Positions 54,688-63,414 are shown, counted from the stretch's first letter. The stretch is DNA of 64,000 nucleotides from Arcicella aurantiaca (GCF_003148625.1 NZ_QGGO01000008.1:124001-188000), one strand, 5' to 3'. Notes: a model not told the origin generated them from the sequence alone. Numbers and translations: made by a program.

Positions 54688-55060
54688 TTCTGTATGTTTG
54701 TATTGATAATGCGTATTCTAATTCTTGATACTTTTCTATTTTCTTCTTCTCTACTTCAATTAGCTTTTGAATACTTGAAATAGCATTTAATTTCACTTCA
54801 TCATATTGTTTCTTTAATGCAGGTTCTGCAATTTTTTTGAAATCGTAAAGGGTTATAAACGGCACGGCTGTTCCTCCGATATATGGATAATATATCTTCA
54901 TTTTAAAGAGACAATAAAAGATTTCGTATGCAAATGGTTTCTTTGTTGAAACTGCAAAACAGTTTGGGATTGGCTTTTTTAGTGGTCTTCCTGCGTAATT
55001 TCCTTTAGACTGAATATAAAAATCTGCTTTTATACCTGCTCGGTATGTGCAAATTTTCAT
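54677..55060 (-). CDS. Cassette protein, DUF6943-like
   Basis: The 127-residue basic protein begins MKICTYRAGIKADFYIQSKG and has GRPLKKPIPNCFAVSTK and a helical Lys/Glu tail. I associate this pattern with DUF6943 proteins of Bacteroidota mobile elements, from memory. It sits directly after the SymE-like gene and overlaps the DUF932 gene. Confidence 0.55.
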   Translation of the reverse strand: MKICTYRAGIKADFYIQSKGNYAGRPLKKPIPNCFAVSTKKPFAYEIFYCLFKMKIYYPYIGGTAVPFITLYDFKKIAEPALKKQYDEVKLNAISSIQKLIEVEKKKIEKYQELEYALSIQTYRNGK

Positions 55061-55063
55061 AAA

Positions 55064-55249
55064 TCAATTAACTGTGATAACTAACATTTTATTGAAAATT
55101 TCGACGCTCACCGTATTGGTAGAGGAAAAACCCGCTTGTTTTAACCATTCGCCCTGGAGTAGAAGTTTTGGCGAAATTACAGGAATATCCAAGTTTGATT
55201 TGTTGTAACGATATTTTTTAGAAATTTTGATTTTTCGAGAATTTGACAT
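55064..55249 (-). CDS. SymE-like small protein
   Basis: The 61-residue protein has a basic N-terminus and the core SPKLLLQGEWLKQAGFSSTN, then VSVEIFNKMLVITVN. This matches the SymE type I toxin family (PxLxLxGxWLxxAGF...V.V.V..g.LvI), which has an AbrB-like fold. In E. coli SymE is held down by an antisense RNA. No antisense RNA can be confirmed here. Toxicity is not implied by similarity alone. Confidence 0.65.
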   Translation of the reverse strand: MSNSRKIKISKKYRYNKSNLDIPVISPKLLLQGEWLKQAGFSSTNTVSVEIFNKMLVITVN

Positions 55250-55336
55250 AATTTTGACCTGTTGAAGTTGTAAGAAGACTTTAATAAATTTTTGTTAAGC
55301 CGTGCGAGTGTTAGAGCCTCGCACGGTTTTTTTGTT

Positions 55337-55735
55337 TTACGAAATAGTGAAACTTTGAATTTCTCCTTCTAATTCGTTGAGGTGTTCTTTTCCTTTCCGC
55401 TCTTGATTTTCCAAAAATTCTAAATTACTAATCAAATGAGGAAATTCTAAAATTCTCCCACTTGGAAAAAAAGCTTTGAGTATAAAGCCTGTACCCTCTT
55501 TCCCCTCTTGTAAGCCGTCAAAAATTTCCTTATATCTCACGCTTGATTTTGCGTGAAAGGCTTGCAAAGATATACCTTGCTGAATTCGCTCGAAAACTTG
55601 TGAGACTGTTGGTAGTGCTTTGATTTCCTCTGTATCAAGAGAAATAATTTTAGTGTTAGCCTTTGGAGTTGTGGCTAATTGGGTAGGCATAGAAGTAGCC
55701 TTACCGTTTTGTGCGGTTGTTGTGTTGTTTGACAT
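55337..55735 (-). CDS. First gene of the DUF932 cassette, unknown
   Basis: The 132-residue protein has a disordered Thr/Asn-rich start, then helical and strand segments (IKALPTVSQVFERIQQG and GFILKAFFPSGRILEFP). It is preceded by a strong Bacteroidota promoter and so is probably well expressed in the lysogen. I do not recognise a family. Confidence 0.6.
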   Translation of the reverse strand: MSNNTTTAQNGKATSMPTQLATTPKANTKIISLDTEEIKALPTVSQVFERIQQGISLQAFHAKSSVRYKEIFDGLQEGKEGTGFILKAFFPSGRILEFPHLISNLEFLENQERKGKEHLNELEGEIQSFTIS

Positions 55736-55810
55736 GATTTTAATAATTTTTTTGTTAAAAATTGATAGGAAAAACCCTGTTAGAGCAGGTTTTTACCGTT
55801 TTTCCATATA

Positions 55811-55840
55811 CAAATATACGAAAAAATCGGGATTTTGCAA
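55811..55840 (-). promoter_or_regulatory. Strong Bacteroidota promoter of the DUF932 cassette
   Basis: On the minus strand TTG (55838-55840), 19 nt, then TATATTTG (55811-55818) is a full consensus with the same spacing as the tRNA-Glu promoter. It points into the 132-residue gene, about 75 nt downstream. Confidence 0.8.
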
Positions 55841-55880
55841 TGATTTTTCTTAAAAATTTCAACTTAATTTACTGATAATC

Positions 55881-55920
55881 AAAGGTTTAAAAAAATCATT
55901 TCCGATTTTTTTAAACCTTT
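55881..55920. terminator. Perfect 17-bp hairpin between terL and the DUF932 cassette
   Basis: AAAGGTTTAAAAAAATC and its exact complement surround a 6-nt loop. It lies downstream of the large terminase stop and just upstream of the cassette promoter, so it may insulate the two. The 55921-56010 part also has GACGG/CCGTC-type small repeats. Confidence 0.6.
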
Positions 55921-56010
55921 GTAACGAAGCCTGACGGCAACCGCCCTGACGGTCGTATGCAGTAACATGGCTCAAAACGGTTATGTATGTGAGGGGGGGC
56001 TTGCACCTGC

Positions 56011-57663
56011 CTACATACCTAACGAATCAAGATTGACCGTTTGGACATTGAATAGATTATAATAGTTAAGAACGGCTAATAAACCTGTGTCGCTGGCTTC
56101 TGTTAGGTGGGGGAGTTCGTAAGCAGGTAACAAACGTTTCTTTTCGCCTGATTTATCCTTTCCAAAGGTTGTCTTGCCTTTAACGACTCTTATCTCTGTT
56201 TGGGTGTTCTTGCACGCTCTTTGCCATCTAAAAGCATTATCAACATTATAGGCAAATGTATAGTTAGGTAGGTCAGGGTGTTCCCCTTTCAGCACTCCTT
56301 GCCATAAATTGTAGCGATACTGATGGTCAGTTTGGCTTAGATAGAGAGGGATAACTGTAAAGTCTTGCGATAATTCTGTATTAGTACGATATGCGTATGT
56401 ATCTTTCTCTGTCTTGTCTGCATCGGTGGCAATGGCAGTGTTATCATAAGCATATACAACCTCCTTATTAGGTAGATATTTATAGTAGTCCTTAAAGTCT
56501 TGTACTACATCTTCACGCTTCTTAGGGTGTAGCACATAGAAGACCTTGAGTAATACTATCGTTCTATTGTGTAGCTGATATACAGACAGAGAGGATATAT
56601 CAGAGTTATAGTCCATACCTATTATAAGAGGTTGGGTATAATCTATGTCGCCATCCCAGCGACAATCCCTTTTCTCAGCATAGTTAATCTTATACTTCTT
56701 ATTCTCAGGTGTATAATAACCATGTACGTGTTCATCCAAATACGGATAAAATCCGTTGGTTACTTGCGTTTGTATTTCGTTCAATACTGCAACTTTCCAA
56801 TCGTAATCGGTCGATGTTTCTTTCCAGTTTTTGAGCTTATTTGGACCAAGTGCATGGATATTATCCAAAGAGCTGGCAAGACTTACCATCGTGAGCCCCA
56901 TGCAGCACTTATTCAACACTCTTGTAACGACGTCTATATCATCTTGAATTGATTGTTTTTTGCTTTCTGATTTTGTCTTGAGCTTCGCTTGTTGTAATTG
57001 AGAAATGACGTAAGCGTATTGTATAGCTTCGTCTAATTTCTCTTTTTTCTCTTTTCCACGGAAATCAAGCAACCAAAATTCCTGCGGATTTCGTGGCATA
57101 TCAGTTACGTAAGTAACTGAACCGTGTACGCTCAAATGACCAAAATGCTCCTCATTTCCACGCAAACATTTGATTGACTCATCAATTTTAGTCTTCTTAC
57201 ACAGACGTGCTTCGTCAATGATAAGCCAATCAATTGATTCACCATTGGACAGGGAATTGAAGTTGTAAGAGAATAATTTGATAACTGAGCCGTTACGGAA
57301 GAAAATACAACGACTATACTGATTTTTTGAGATACGACGATAAGGCTTTTTCCAACTCTCAGGAGGCTTTTGAAAGCAAACAAAGTCTTTTCCTTCTTCT
57401 AAGCCCATATCTTCCCAAGACTTCACAATCTCGCCAAAAATATGCTCCATCATGTGGGTGAATGATGGACACCCAATGGCTCCGACTGAGCGAGGCATTA
57501 GGATTGCATTGGTATAAGCTTTGCGAGCGGTAACACCCCAAGTTTTACCTGTACCACGCCCCCAAATATTAACTGATATGGTAACGGGCAATATATTGGC
57601 ATAGAGTTGCTGAGTATGGTTATGCACATACTTCAGCTTATTAATAGCTGTTGAACTTATCAT
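56011..57663 (-). CDS. Phage terminase large subunit
   Basis: The 550-residue protein has an N-terminal ATPase with Walker A WGRGTGKT (34-41) and Walker B DWLIIDEARLC (D150, E151). The C-terminal nuclease has acidic residues in LIIGMDYNSDISSL and VVYAYDNTA. It pumps DNA into the prohead and cuts it. It comes after the capsid and tail tube genes, not before them. Confidence 0.9.
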   Translation of the reverse strand: MISSTAINKLKYVHNHTQQLYANILPVTISVNIWGRGTGKTWGVTARKAYTNAILMPRSVGAIGCPSFTHMMEHIFGEIVKSWEDMGLEEGKDFVCFQKPPESWKKPYRRISKNQYSRCIFFRNGSVIKLFSYNFNSLSNGESIDWLIIDEARLCKKTKIDESIKCLRGNEEHFGHLSVHGSVTYVTDMPRNPQEFWLLDFRGKEKKEKLDEAIQYAYVISQLQQAKLKTKSESKKQSIQDDIDVVTRVLNKCCMGLTMVSLASSLDNIHALGPNKLKNWKETSTDYDWKVAVLNEIQTQVTNGFYPYLDEHVHGYYTPENKKYKINYAEKRDCRWDGDIDYTQPLIIGMDYNSDISSLSVYQLHNRTIVLLKVFYVLHPKKREDVVQDFKDYYKYLPNKEVVYAYDNTAIATDADKTEKDTYAYRTNTELSQDFTVIPLYLSQTDHQYRYNLWQGVLKGEHPDLPNYTFAYNVDNAFRWQRACKNTQTEIRVVKGKTTFGKDKSGEKKRLLPAYELPHLTEASDTGLLAVLNYYNLFNVQTVNLDSLGM

Positions 57664-57687
57664 TTTTAAGGTGTAGAAATGGAGAAA

Positions 57688-58296
57688 TTACAGTTCCTGG
57701 AATGGTACTGCTTCTCCTATGGTTTTCTTTGTTTTTCTCTTAGGAGCATCGTCAGACGCTCTTAATTCTTCAACTATTTTGGCAATATCTAATCCTTTCA
57801 ATGCCGAATGATTAGCTAACAACTCAGGATTGAAAACAAAAATTGGTGTTGGTAATGGCTCACGTTCTTCTTCAATATCTGGCATAGAATCATGAATTTC
57901 ACGCAGGTTTTTCAGTTGTACTGCGTGAGCTCGTTCATCAGGCTCTGCAGAACCTTCTATTCTATCAATAGCCATCATTGCCTTATTGATAATATATTGC
58001 TGTAAGGCATTTTTGGGCATGATAGAAGTGAACCCCAACTTCTCTTGTCCTTCGTTCCAAATGCGGTATAATGAAGAATAATCGACATTGAAAACTTGAA
58101 AAGCTTTTTCAATTATCTCACGACGGGTCATTTGCTCATCAATATGACGAATCTTGTTTTGCTCCCACAAGTCAGAGAAAAAGTTAATAATTGCTAACTT
58201 ATTACTCATTGCCTCTGATAGCTCAATGGGTTTATTTTTTTCAAGATTATGGGTTAAAACTTCTAACCCTTGCGATGTCTTAACTTGCTTTTTCAT
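57688..58296 (-). CDS. Terminase small subunit-like DNA-binding protein
   Basis: The 202-residue protein has a helix-turn-helix-like region (MTRREIIEKAFQVFNVDYSSLYRIW) and a helical middle, ending in a basic and acidic tail. It directly precedes the large terminase gene, which supports a packaging role. The family was not recognised by name. Confidence 0.6.
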   Translation of the reverse strand: MKKQVKTSQGLEVLTHNLEKNKPIELSEAMSNKLAIINFFSDLWEQNKIRHIDEQMTRREIIEKAFQVFNVDYSSLYRIWNEGQEKLGFTSIMPKNALQQYIINKAMMAIDRIEGSAEPDERAHAVQLKNLREIHDSMPDIEEEREPLPTPIFVFNPELLANHSALKGLDIAKIVEELRASDDAPKRKTKKTIGEAVPFQEL

Positions 58297-58550
58297 AGCT
58301 TTTTGCGTTCATTTTCTTGTATCATTCGTAGAACTTGCTTTTGTGCCTCAGCAGAACCGTTATAGGCTAAATTTAGAATTGATTGGTAAACTTTAGCTTT
58401 TGACTTCAATCTACCTGCTTTGATGGTGTTGTCTATCTCAGTAGAATTTGCATCTGGAGATACACCAACAATTAGCAATATTTCAGTCTTATTGAAGATA
58501 AATAAGCCTGCAAACGATTCGATTTCTTGTAATTTTTCAGGAGTAATCAT
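58293..58550 (-). CDS. Small packaging-region protein, helix-turn-helix type
   Basis: The 85-residue protein starts MITPEKLQEIESFAGLFIF and ends SILNLAYNGSAEAQKQVLRMI, the pattern of small terminase or packaging proteins (variable HTH, then AxxGsxxAQxxLL). It overlaps both neighbours by four to fourteen bases. Confidence 0.55.
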   Translation of the reverse strand: MITPEKLQEIESFAGLFIFNKTEILLIVGVSPDANSTEIDNTIKAGRLKSKAKVYQSILNLAYNGSAEAQKQVLRMIQENERKKL

Positions 58551-59097
58551 TTATCAATTTTAATATGTATTCGGAGTAAAAGTGTGCTGTTTTTCTTGAG
58601 CATATCACTGCTCCTGCTTCGTGTTTTGTGTTTCTTGTCCAATTTTGAGACCCTAATATTGTTATAGCAATATCAGGGTTTTCTATAACTGTAATCTTAG
58701 CGTGCGACTCTTCGTATCCAATTTTTGTGGCAATTGAGCTAATAAGTTGAAACGCATTTGGTTGACGCTGCCTTATTCTTGCATCAAGGAGCGTGAATAT
58801 TCTATCGACCTTTTTCTGAAATTTTAGGTTAGCAAGCTTGCGAACCGATGGCTCAGATAAACCATAGGTCGTAAAATAAATGTCGCATACTTTTTCTTGC
58901 TTCTTAACTATTCTATCTACTATATCATGTAGCGAAAATTTACCTTCTGAATTGAAGACTATCAAACGATTATCTGCGATATTCTCGACAATTTGTTGTA
59001 AGGTTTTCACGCAAATAATATCCTCTATGCCATCGACGACTAAGAGGTTTTCATTTTCTTCTTTTGCGAGACTAAGGAAGGAAAATAGTTGATTCAT
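58537..59097 (-). CDS. Phospholipase D-like nuclease-type protein in the packaging block
   Basis: The 186-residue protein has a PLD-like HxK motif (ESHAKITVIENPD) followed by ITILGSQNWTRNTKHEAG, matching one HKD half-site with the Gly-Ser and Asn residues. A single domain of this size could dimerise. It may be a nuclease. Its position next to the terminase genes is unusual, and its role is unknown. Confidence 0.7.
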   Translation of the reverse strand: MNQLFSFLSLAKEENENLLVVDGIEDIICVKTLQQIVENIADNRLIVFNSEGKFSLHDIVDRIVKKQEKVCDIYFTTYGLSEPSVRKLANLKFQKKVDRIFTLLDARIRQRQPNAFQLISSIATKIGYEESHAKITVIENPDIAITILGSQNWTRNTKHEAGAVICSRKTAHFYSEYILKLINDYS

Positions 59098-59743
59098 TTT
59101 CAGCTAATATTTCGTTAATTTTTTCGATTTCTTTTTTGGTTTCCTCAACAAATAACGCCCTCCTGACTTCGGGAATACGTTTCAAATATGACGGTGACAA
59201 GTATGTTTTCAAGGTCCTTCGTCTATCTGCTGCAGTAAGCAAATCAATCTTATATTCTGCTTCAACCTTTTCTTTAATGACCTTCACTTCAGGTACTTTT
59301 CCTTCTGCCTCAAAATCATCGTGAACCTTCCATGCTTCATCAATTTTATTCCAGGTACTTCGCAGTGAAAAGACTGTTTTCTTAGCGTCTATGGTAGATT
59401 GCACCCCGCTAAGACTTTCCTCGACGAACAAAACAAGTGTATGGTGCAAGCGTATAGCTTCTTTGTGATTTGCCTTTCGTTCATCCTCAATTTGTTGAAT
59501 AATTAAGGGCTTTTTTTGGGGCGAATTGATGATTTGTTGAACCTGCGGTTTGGGAATATGATTAGCATCTATTTCATCAAGCAGTTTTCCAATTTGCTTA
59601 TGCAGCTCTATGCGAGTGTAAGTTGTTGAACCCAACTTCTCAAACAGCTTCAACCATGTTTGTGAACCTCCAAAATTCCTGAATAGCTCAAAACCATTAT
59701 CAAAATCTTGCTCACCATTTAGCCAAATTCTTAGTGGGTGCAT
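59072..59743 (-). CDS. Phage protein, coiled and basic, unknown
   Basis: The 223-residue protein is mostly helical with coiled segments (VKVIKEKVEAEYKIDLLTAADRR and EETKKEIEKINEI). It overlaps the PLD-like gene by 26 nt. It starts in the A-rich tail of the terminator at about 59747. No family recognised. Confidence 0.55.
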   Translation of the reverse strand: MHPLRIWLNGEQDFDNGFELFRNFGGSQTWLKLFEKLGSTTYTRIELHKQIGKLLDEIDANHIPKPQVQQIINSPQKKPLIIQQIEDERKANHKEAIRLHHTLVLFVEESLSGVQSTIDAKKTVFSLRSTWNKIDEAWKVHDDFEAEGKVPEVKVIKEKVEAEYKIDLLTAADRRRTLKTYLSPSYLKRIPEVRRALFVEETKKEIEKINEILAENESTIFLP

Positions 59744-59746
59744 AAA

Positions 59747-59778
59747 AAAATATGGACTGGACTATAAGCCCAGCCCAT
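59747..59778 (-). terminator. Terminator after the 53-residue phage gene
   Basis: On the minus strand TGGGCTGGGC pairs with GTCCAGTCCA (two G-U pairs, 5-nt loop), followed by a TATTTTTTT run. The run ends at the start codon of the next gene. Confidence 0.7.
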
Positions 59779-59796
59779 CTTTAGAGGTTAATATTA

Positions 59797-59958
59797 TTAT
59801 CTTGCAGAGGTCAATTCTTCATATTTTGCTTTCTGATAATCAGAAAGATTATTCAAATCAACCTCTCCAAGCCCAGCCACTGCAACGATTTGCGTTGGCT
59901 TTTTTTCTGGTGTCTCATCTCCCTGAGCTTCAACAGGTACAATTTTTTGGTTAGCCAT
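59797..59958 (-). CDS. Small phage protein (53 residues)
   Basis: ATG at 59958 opens a 53-residue frame starting MANQKIVPVEAQGDETPEKK and ending YQKAKYEELTSAR. It has a Pro/Glu-rich start and an LNNLSDYQKAKYEEL helix. It lies between the tail tube gene and a good terminator, so it is likely real. Function unknown. Confidence 0.6.
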   Translation of the reverse strand: MANQKIVPVEAQGDETPEKKPTQIVAVAGLGEVDLNNLSDYQKAKYEELTSAR

Positions 59959-59966
59959 TTTCTTGA

Positions 59967-60530
59967 TTAAGCTACTAAATCAAGTATTGAACCATCTGCG
60001 AGCGAAAGCACTTCATACGGTTCAAACTCAACGGTAAGTGTAACTGTTGCTACTTCAGGACCATCTTCGTATTTGTATTTTGTTACAACTGCAGGAACGT
60101 CTTTATCTCCCATCAACAACATTTGACCATTGTACTTAGGAAGAACAACAATAACATCAGCTCCTTTCAATTTAGCGGCAAAACCTCTTGAGCCTTTATC
60201 AGCATAAAATACAACTTCTGCTGTACTTTTTACTGCTGTATTTCCTTTTGAGAAATCACCTTCAGCATTCAATTTTATAGAGTCTTTCACAACCTCGCAT
60301 TTTGCGAATGTTGTTGCTCCAAATGGTTTGTTTGCAGTTGCTCCCGTTACGGCGGTCACATAGTCTTCGTCCGTCATTAATGCCGTTAATTCGGCACGGT
60401 CTGGAAAAGTAAGAATACTTGAGAACAACTGTAAATAACAAGCGAGCTTAAATCCTGCAAGCTTTGCTTCAGGGTTTACAGGTCGCTTTTGACTCCCAAT
60501 TTTTGGGGCAATACTTTTATTAGCTGCCAT
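59967..60530 (-). CDS. Major tail tube-like protein
   Basis: The 187-residue protein begins with basic residues, then has repeated beta-strand segments (TTFAKCEVVKDSIKLNAEG, STAEVVFYADKGSRGFAAKL, TVTLTVEFEPYEVL). Such strand-rich proteins of this length near the capsid gene are typical tail tube proteins. No family name is certain. Confidence 0.55.
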   Translation of the reverse strand: MAANKSIAPKIGSQKRPVNPEAKLAGFKLACYLQLFSSILTFPDRAELTALMTDEDYVTAVTGATANKPFGATTFAKCEVVKDSIKLNAEGDFSKGNTAVKSTAEVVFYADKGSRGFAAKLKGADVIVVLPKYNGQMLLMGDKDVPAVVTKYKYEDGPEVATVTLTVEFEPYEVLSLADGSILDLVA

Positions 60531-60583
60531 TTTTTGTTTTTTTAATGTGGTGTAGAACTATCTAAATATTTGCTTAAACAAGC

Positions 60584-60886
60584 TTACTGCTTAACGAAAG
60601 CCTCATCATCAGCCACAACAATTGCCTTCAATTTCTCTTGAGGAAGTTTTGATAATGCTTCGTAGTTGTAAGTTTCCTTATCAACTTTAACGGCTCCGTA
60701 GGTCATAGCGTAAGATGTCTTACCTACTTTCAGGATTTGTTTAGGTTGTTCCTTTCCTGCATTTGCGATTTCTGCTGTTAATGATTCGTTCAAAGAATCT
60801 TTATGCTCAGATTCAGTTTGCAACGATAAGATATAATTTGTCTTTTCGTCTTCGGTCATTGCCGCAATTTCTTCTGCTGTTTTCAT
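60584..60886 (-). CDS. Small phage protein between capsid and tail tube genes
   Basis: The 100-residue protein is acidic with a helical N-terminus (TAEEIAAMTEDEKTNYILSL) and a strand segment (KVGKTSYAMTYGAVKVDKET). It could be a head-tail or capsid-decoration protein; no family recognised. Confidence 0.55.
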   Translation of the reverse strand: MKTAEEIAAMTEDEKTNYILSLQTESEHKDSLNESLTAEIANAGKEQPKQILKVGKTSYAMTYGAVKVDKETYNYEALSKLPQEKLKAIVVADDEAFVKQ

Positions 60887-60898
60887 TGTATTTTTTGT

Positions 60899-60964
60899 GA
60901 CCTGTCAGGTCGTTGAAAATTAATGTTTGATTGAAAATGGATTGGCACTGTTAGCACCAATCCA
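60899..60964 (-). terminator. Hairpins after the major capsid gene
   Basis: TGGATTGG/CCAATCCA (60938-60945 and 60957-60964) forms an 8-bp stem after the capsid stop. A small palindrome, GACCT-GTC-AGGTC (60899-60911), lies nearer the next gene. The U-tract is short, so this may only reduce read-through. Confidence 0.5.
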
Positions 60965-60985
60965 AAAAATTCTCGATTAGATTTC

Positions 60986-61972
60986 TTAGGCTCTTGACGA
61001 AACGGTTACGGCTTCTAAGTCAATAATTTGTACCCCAAAAACCATCTTACATAAGTACAAGTAGTAGTATCCTTCGTCTTTGAATTTAATACTTCCAACC
61101 ATCTGTTTGATGTCTGTACCAATTCTGATAGCACCTTTTGGAAATACCCAAACACGGTTTGAAGTGCCTAACCATGACGCTGAACGAACTTTACATTTTT
61201 TCTGAGTACCATCGAGGTACACAAACTCTTGGTCTAACATATCCTTATTGAAAGTAGCCTCATGACCAAATTCACGACGATAAGAATCCCCAAAGCCTGC
61301 GTAATTATCAATACTCAAATACATATCTGTTTCATTCTCCTTCAAAGCTTGTTGTTGAGCACGCCAAACAGTTTTGCACACTGTGTTGTAGTTACCAGCC
61401 ACAGCGTTAAGACCTGAGCCACTACCTGCATCGAACGCAGGAACAGAAACTGGTACAATTGCTGGAGTTGCTCCCGTTGTTTCAGCTAACATGATTTTCT
61501 CTAATCCGTCACAGATTTTCAAGAATGTATCGGCTGAAGCTGTGTCACCTTTATAGAACAATTCGTCTAAATCCTGCATTGAGTTTTTAGCGTAATCATC
61601 CAAAATAGCAACCTCTAAAGGCACTTTCCCTGCTGAAATGTCAGCCATTTCGTTTGCCCAGGTATTACGAAAAGCTTCTGGTTCAAGTGGCAATTCTTTT
61701 TGTCCAACGCCGACAACTAACTCACGGTCAGACAAAATCACTTGTCCGTCGGTAGTCTTAATCGCTCCGTCATACTTGCGGAATTTGCCTTTTACAAGCA
61801 CTTTACCATACTTTTTCGACTTTGTTACGTCGTAATCAATCGGAATTTGCTTAGTAGCATCAGTATTTTTGAAATACTTTCTTACAAGGGAACTCGCTAA
61901 TTTTGCAACAACGATACCCATTTTTGTAAGGTCAAGACCTGTGTTAATCACAGGAGCTGGAATAGTAGCCAT
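60986..61972 (-). CDS. Major capsid protein (HK97-like fold, probable)
   Basis: The 328-residue protein follows the protease-scaffold gene and has the strand-helix pattern of a phage capsid: VLVKGKFRKYDGAI, the spine-helix-like VCKTVWRAQQQALKEN, and a final beta part (GAIRIGTDIKQMVGSIKFKDE). N-terminal residues 1-60 may be trimmed. The identification is by position and pattern. Confidence 0.75.
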   Translation of the reverse strand: MATIPAPVINTGLDLTKMGIVVAKLASSLVRKYFKNTDATKQIPIDYDVTKSKKYGKVLVKGKFRKYDGAIKTTDGQVILSDRELVVGVGQKELPLEPEAFRNTWANEMADISAGKVPLEVAILDDYAKNSMQDLDELFYKGDTASADTFLKICDGLEKIMLAETTGATPAIVPVSVPAFDAGSGSGLNAVAGNYNTVCKTVWRAQQQALKENETDMYLSIDNYAGFGDSYRREFGHEATFNKDMLDQEFVYLDGTQKKCKVRSASWLGTSNRVWVFPKGAIRIGTDIKQMVGSIKFKDEGYYYLYLCKMVFGVQIIDLEAVTVSSRA

Positions 61973-62029
61973 TTTTATAGGTGTTTTTTAAGATTTGTAG
62001 AACATTTTTTTGTGATGATAGACTAAGAA

Positions 62030-63361
62030 TTAATCTTCGTCTGGGAATGTTAAGCCTGCAGCTTTCATCCAATCTACATCATTATTTGAAAGAGCTGACT
62101 TCTCAGGTTCTTCACGTTTTGGAGACGATGCTTTCGGATTTTTTACAGCAGCTTTTAACTTCGAATTTTCACCTCTTAATTGTGCGATGATAGCATCTTT
62201 ATCCTCTGCTTGTGGTTGCGTTTCAACTGTTGCTTGAGGTGTTTGAGGTGTTTTTGCTTCGGGTGCAACTGTTTCAGGCGTTTCACCATCGTCATTTCCA
62301 TTGTCTTCGCCTTCTCCTTCTCCAGAGCCATTGGCGTTATCAATGTCATTTTCAATTTCTGCCCCGAAAAATGTGGCAAGACCTGCCATAAATGCGGACA
62401 TTTTAACGGTTTTCTTTTCCATTGTTGGTTGTTTTTTTTGCGTTATAATTTGTGGATTATCAATTGCCGACATGGCAAATTCATATACTTTTTCAAATGA
62501 ACCGATTTCATCAATAAGGCCACTGGCGATAGCATCAGCTCCTAAGAAATCAGCCCCTTTTAAGGCTTCTTGAGAAACATTTGGACGATATTGCTTCACA
62601 AAACTCATAAAGCTTTCATCAAATTTGAACAAAATACCATCGGTGTAACCCTTAAAATCCCCATTCATGGCACGACGGTAAGAGTCATTTTTGAGGGGTG
62701 AGGTTTTGGAATATAGGTCAATTATTTTGACTCCATTTTCTTCGTACCACTTCGACCAATCCTGAAAAGTGGTCATAACACCACAAGAACCAGTCATACA
62801 ATCGACATTAGAAGCAAACTTATAGTCATCGGTAGCACCTATATACAAGCACGCAGAAGCTTCCATACCTGTGTTATGGCCAATGATTGGAGGTTTTACT
62901 TCCAATTTTTTCTCAGCCAAGCCACGTGTTCCAAAAACAGCTCCTCCAGGAGAATTTTTCGTTTCGATAATTACTTTCACACTACTATCATGTTTCGCCT
63001 TATCGTACCAACCCATTATAGTATTTGTACCAGCCGTTCCACAATAATCTTCTTGAGTAATAGCCCCAATAATTGGTATCATTAGCACCTCTCCCATTTT
63101 CATTGGAAAATGATCGTAGTAATAAGTGTCTCGGTCTGACACGTAAGGCTCTGCTTTTAGAGCTGCATACATATCAAGATTCCTTTGTGCTTCGTGCGAA
63201 ATTCCCTCAACAAATGCAGGCGGTTCAGCACTTGCCTGTAATTCTCCATTCATCAACTGCATAACCAAGGGCATTAGGCCGATGGCACTGGCTTGGTGTA
63301 TGTGCCAAGCCATGTTTGCACTCATTATTTGGCGTAGTAATCTGAAATTATTTCGAGTCAT
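62030..63361 (-). CDS. S49/ClpP-like prohead protease fused to a scaffold-like tail
   Basis: Residues 90-290 form an S49 peptidase: SPGGAVFG oxyanion region, nucleophile S169 in GMEASACLYIG, and the GSCGVMTTF strand, with K219 or K224 as the likely general base. The C-terminal 150 residues are acidic, Gly/Pro-rich and then coiled (DAIIAQLRGENSKLKAAVK). This suggests a scaffold fused to the protease, as in lambda gpC-type proteins. It lies just before the capsid gene. Confidence 0.83.
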   Translation of the reverse strand: MTRNNFRLLRQIMSANMAWHIHQASAIGLMPLVMQLMNGELQASAEPPAFVEGISHEAQRNLDMYAALKAEPYVSDRDTYYYDHFPMKMGEVLMIPIIGAITQEDYCGTAGTNTIMGWYDKAKHDSSVKVIIETKNSPGGAVFGTRGLAEKKLEVKPPIIGHNTGMEASACLYIGATDDYKFASNVDCMTGSCGVMTTFQDWSKWYEENGVKIIDLYSKTSPLKNDSYRRAMNGDFKGYTDGILFKFDESFMSFVKQYRPNVSQEALKGADFLGADAIASGLIDEIGSFEKVYEFAMSAIDNPQIITQKKQPTMEKKTVKMSAFMAGLATFFGAEIENDIDNANGSGEGEGEDNGNDDGETPETVAPEAKTPQTPQATVETQPQAEDKDAIIAQLRGENSKLKAAVKNPKASSPKREEPEKSALSNNDVDWMKAAGLTFPDED

Positions 63362-63391
63362 GATGCTAAATTATTGCTATGTATAGAATTG

Positions 63392-63402
63392 AAAAAGGAC
63401 GT
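63392..63402 (-). promoter_or_regulatory. Phage boundary motif copy 4 (A5 GGACGT)
   Basis: AAAAAGGACGT lies between the SGNH gene and the protease-scaffold gene, 31 nt before the latter's start. Confidence 0.5.
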
Positions 63403-63414
63403 AACAAAGGGTAC

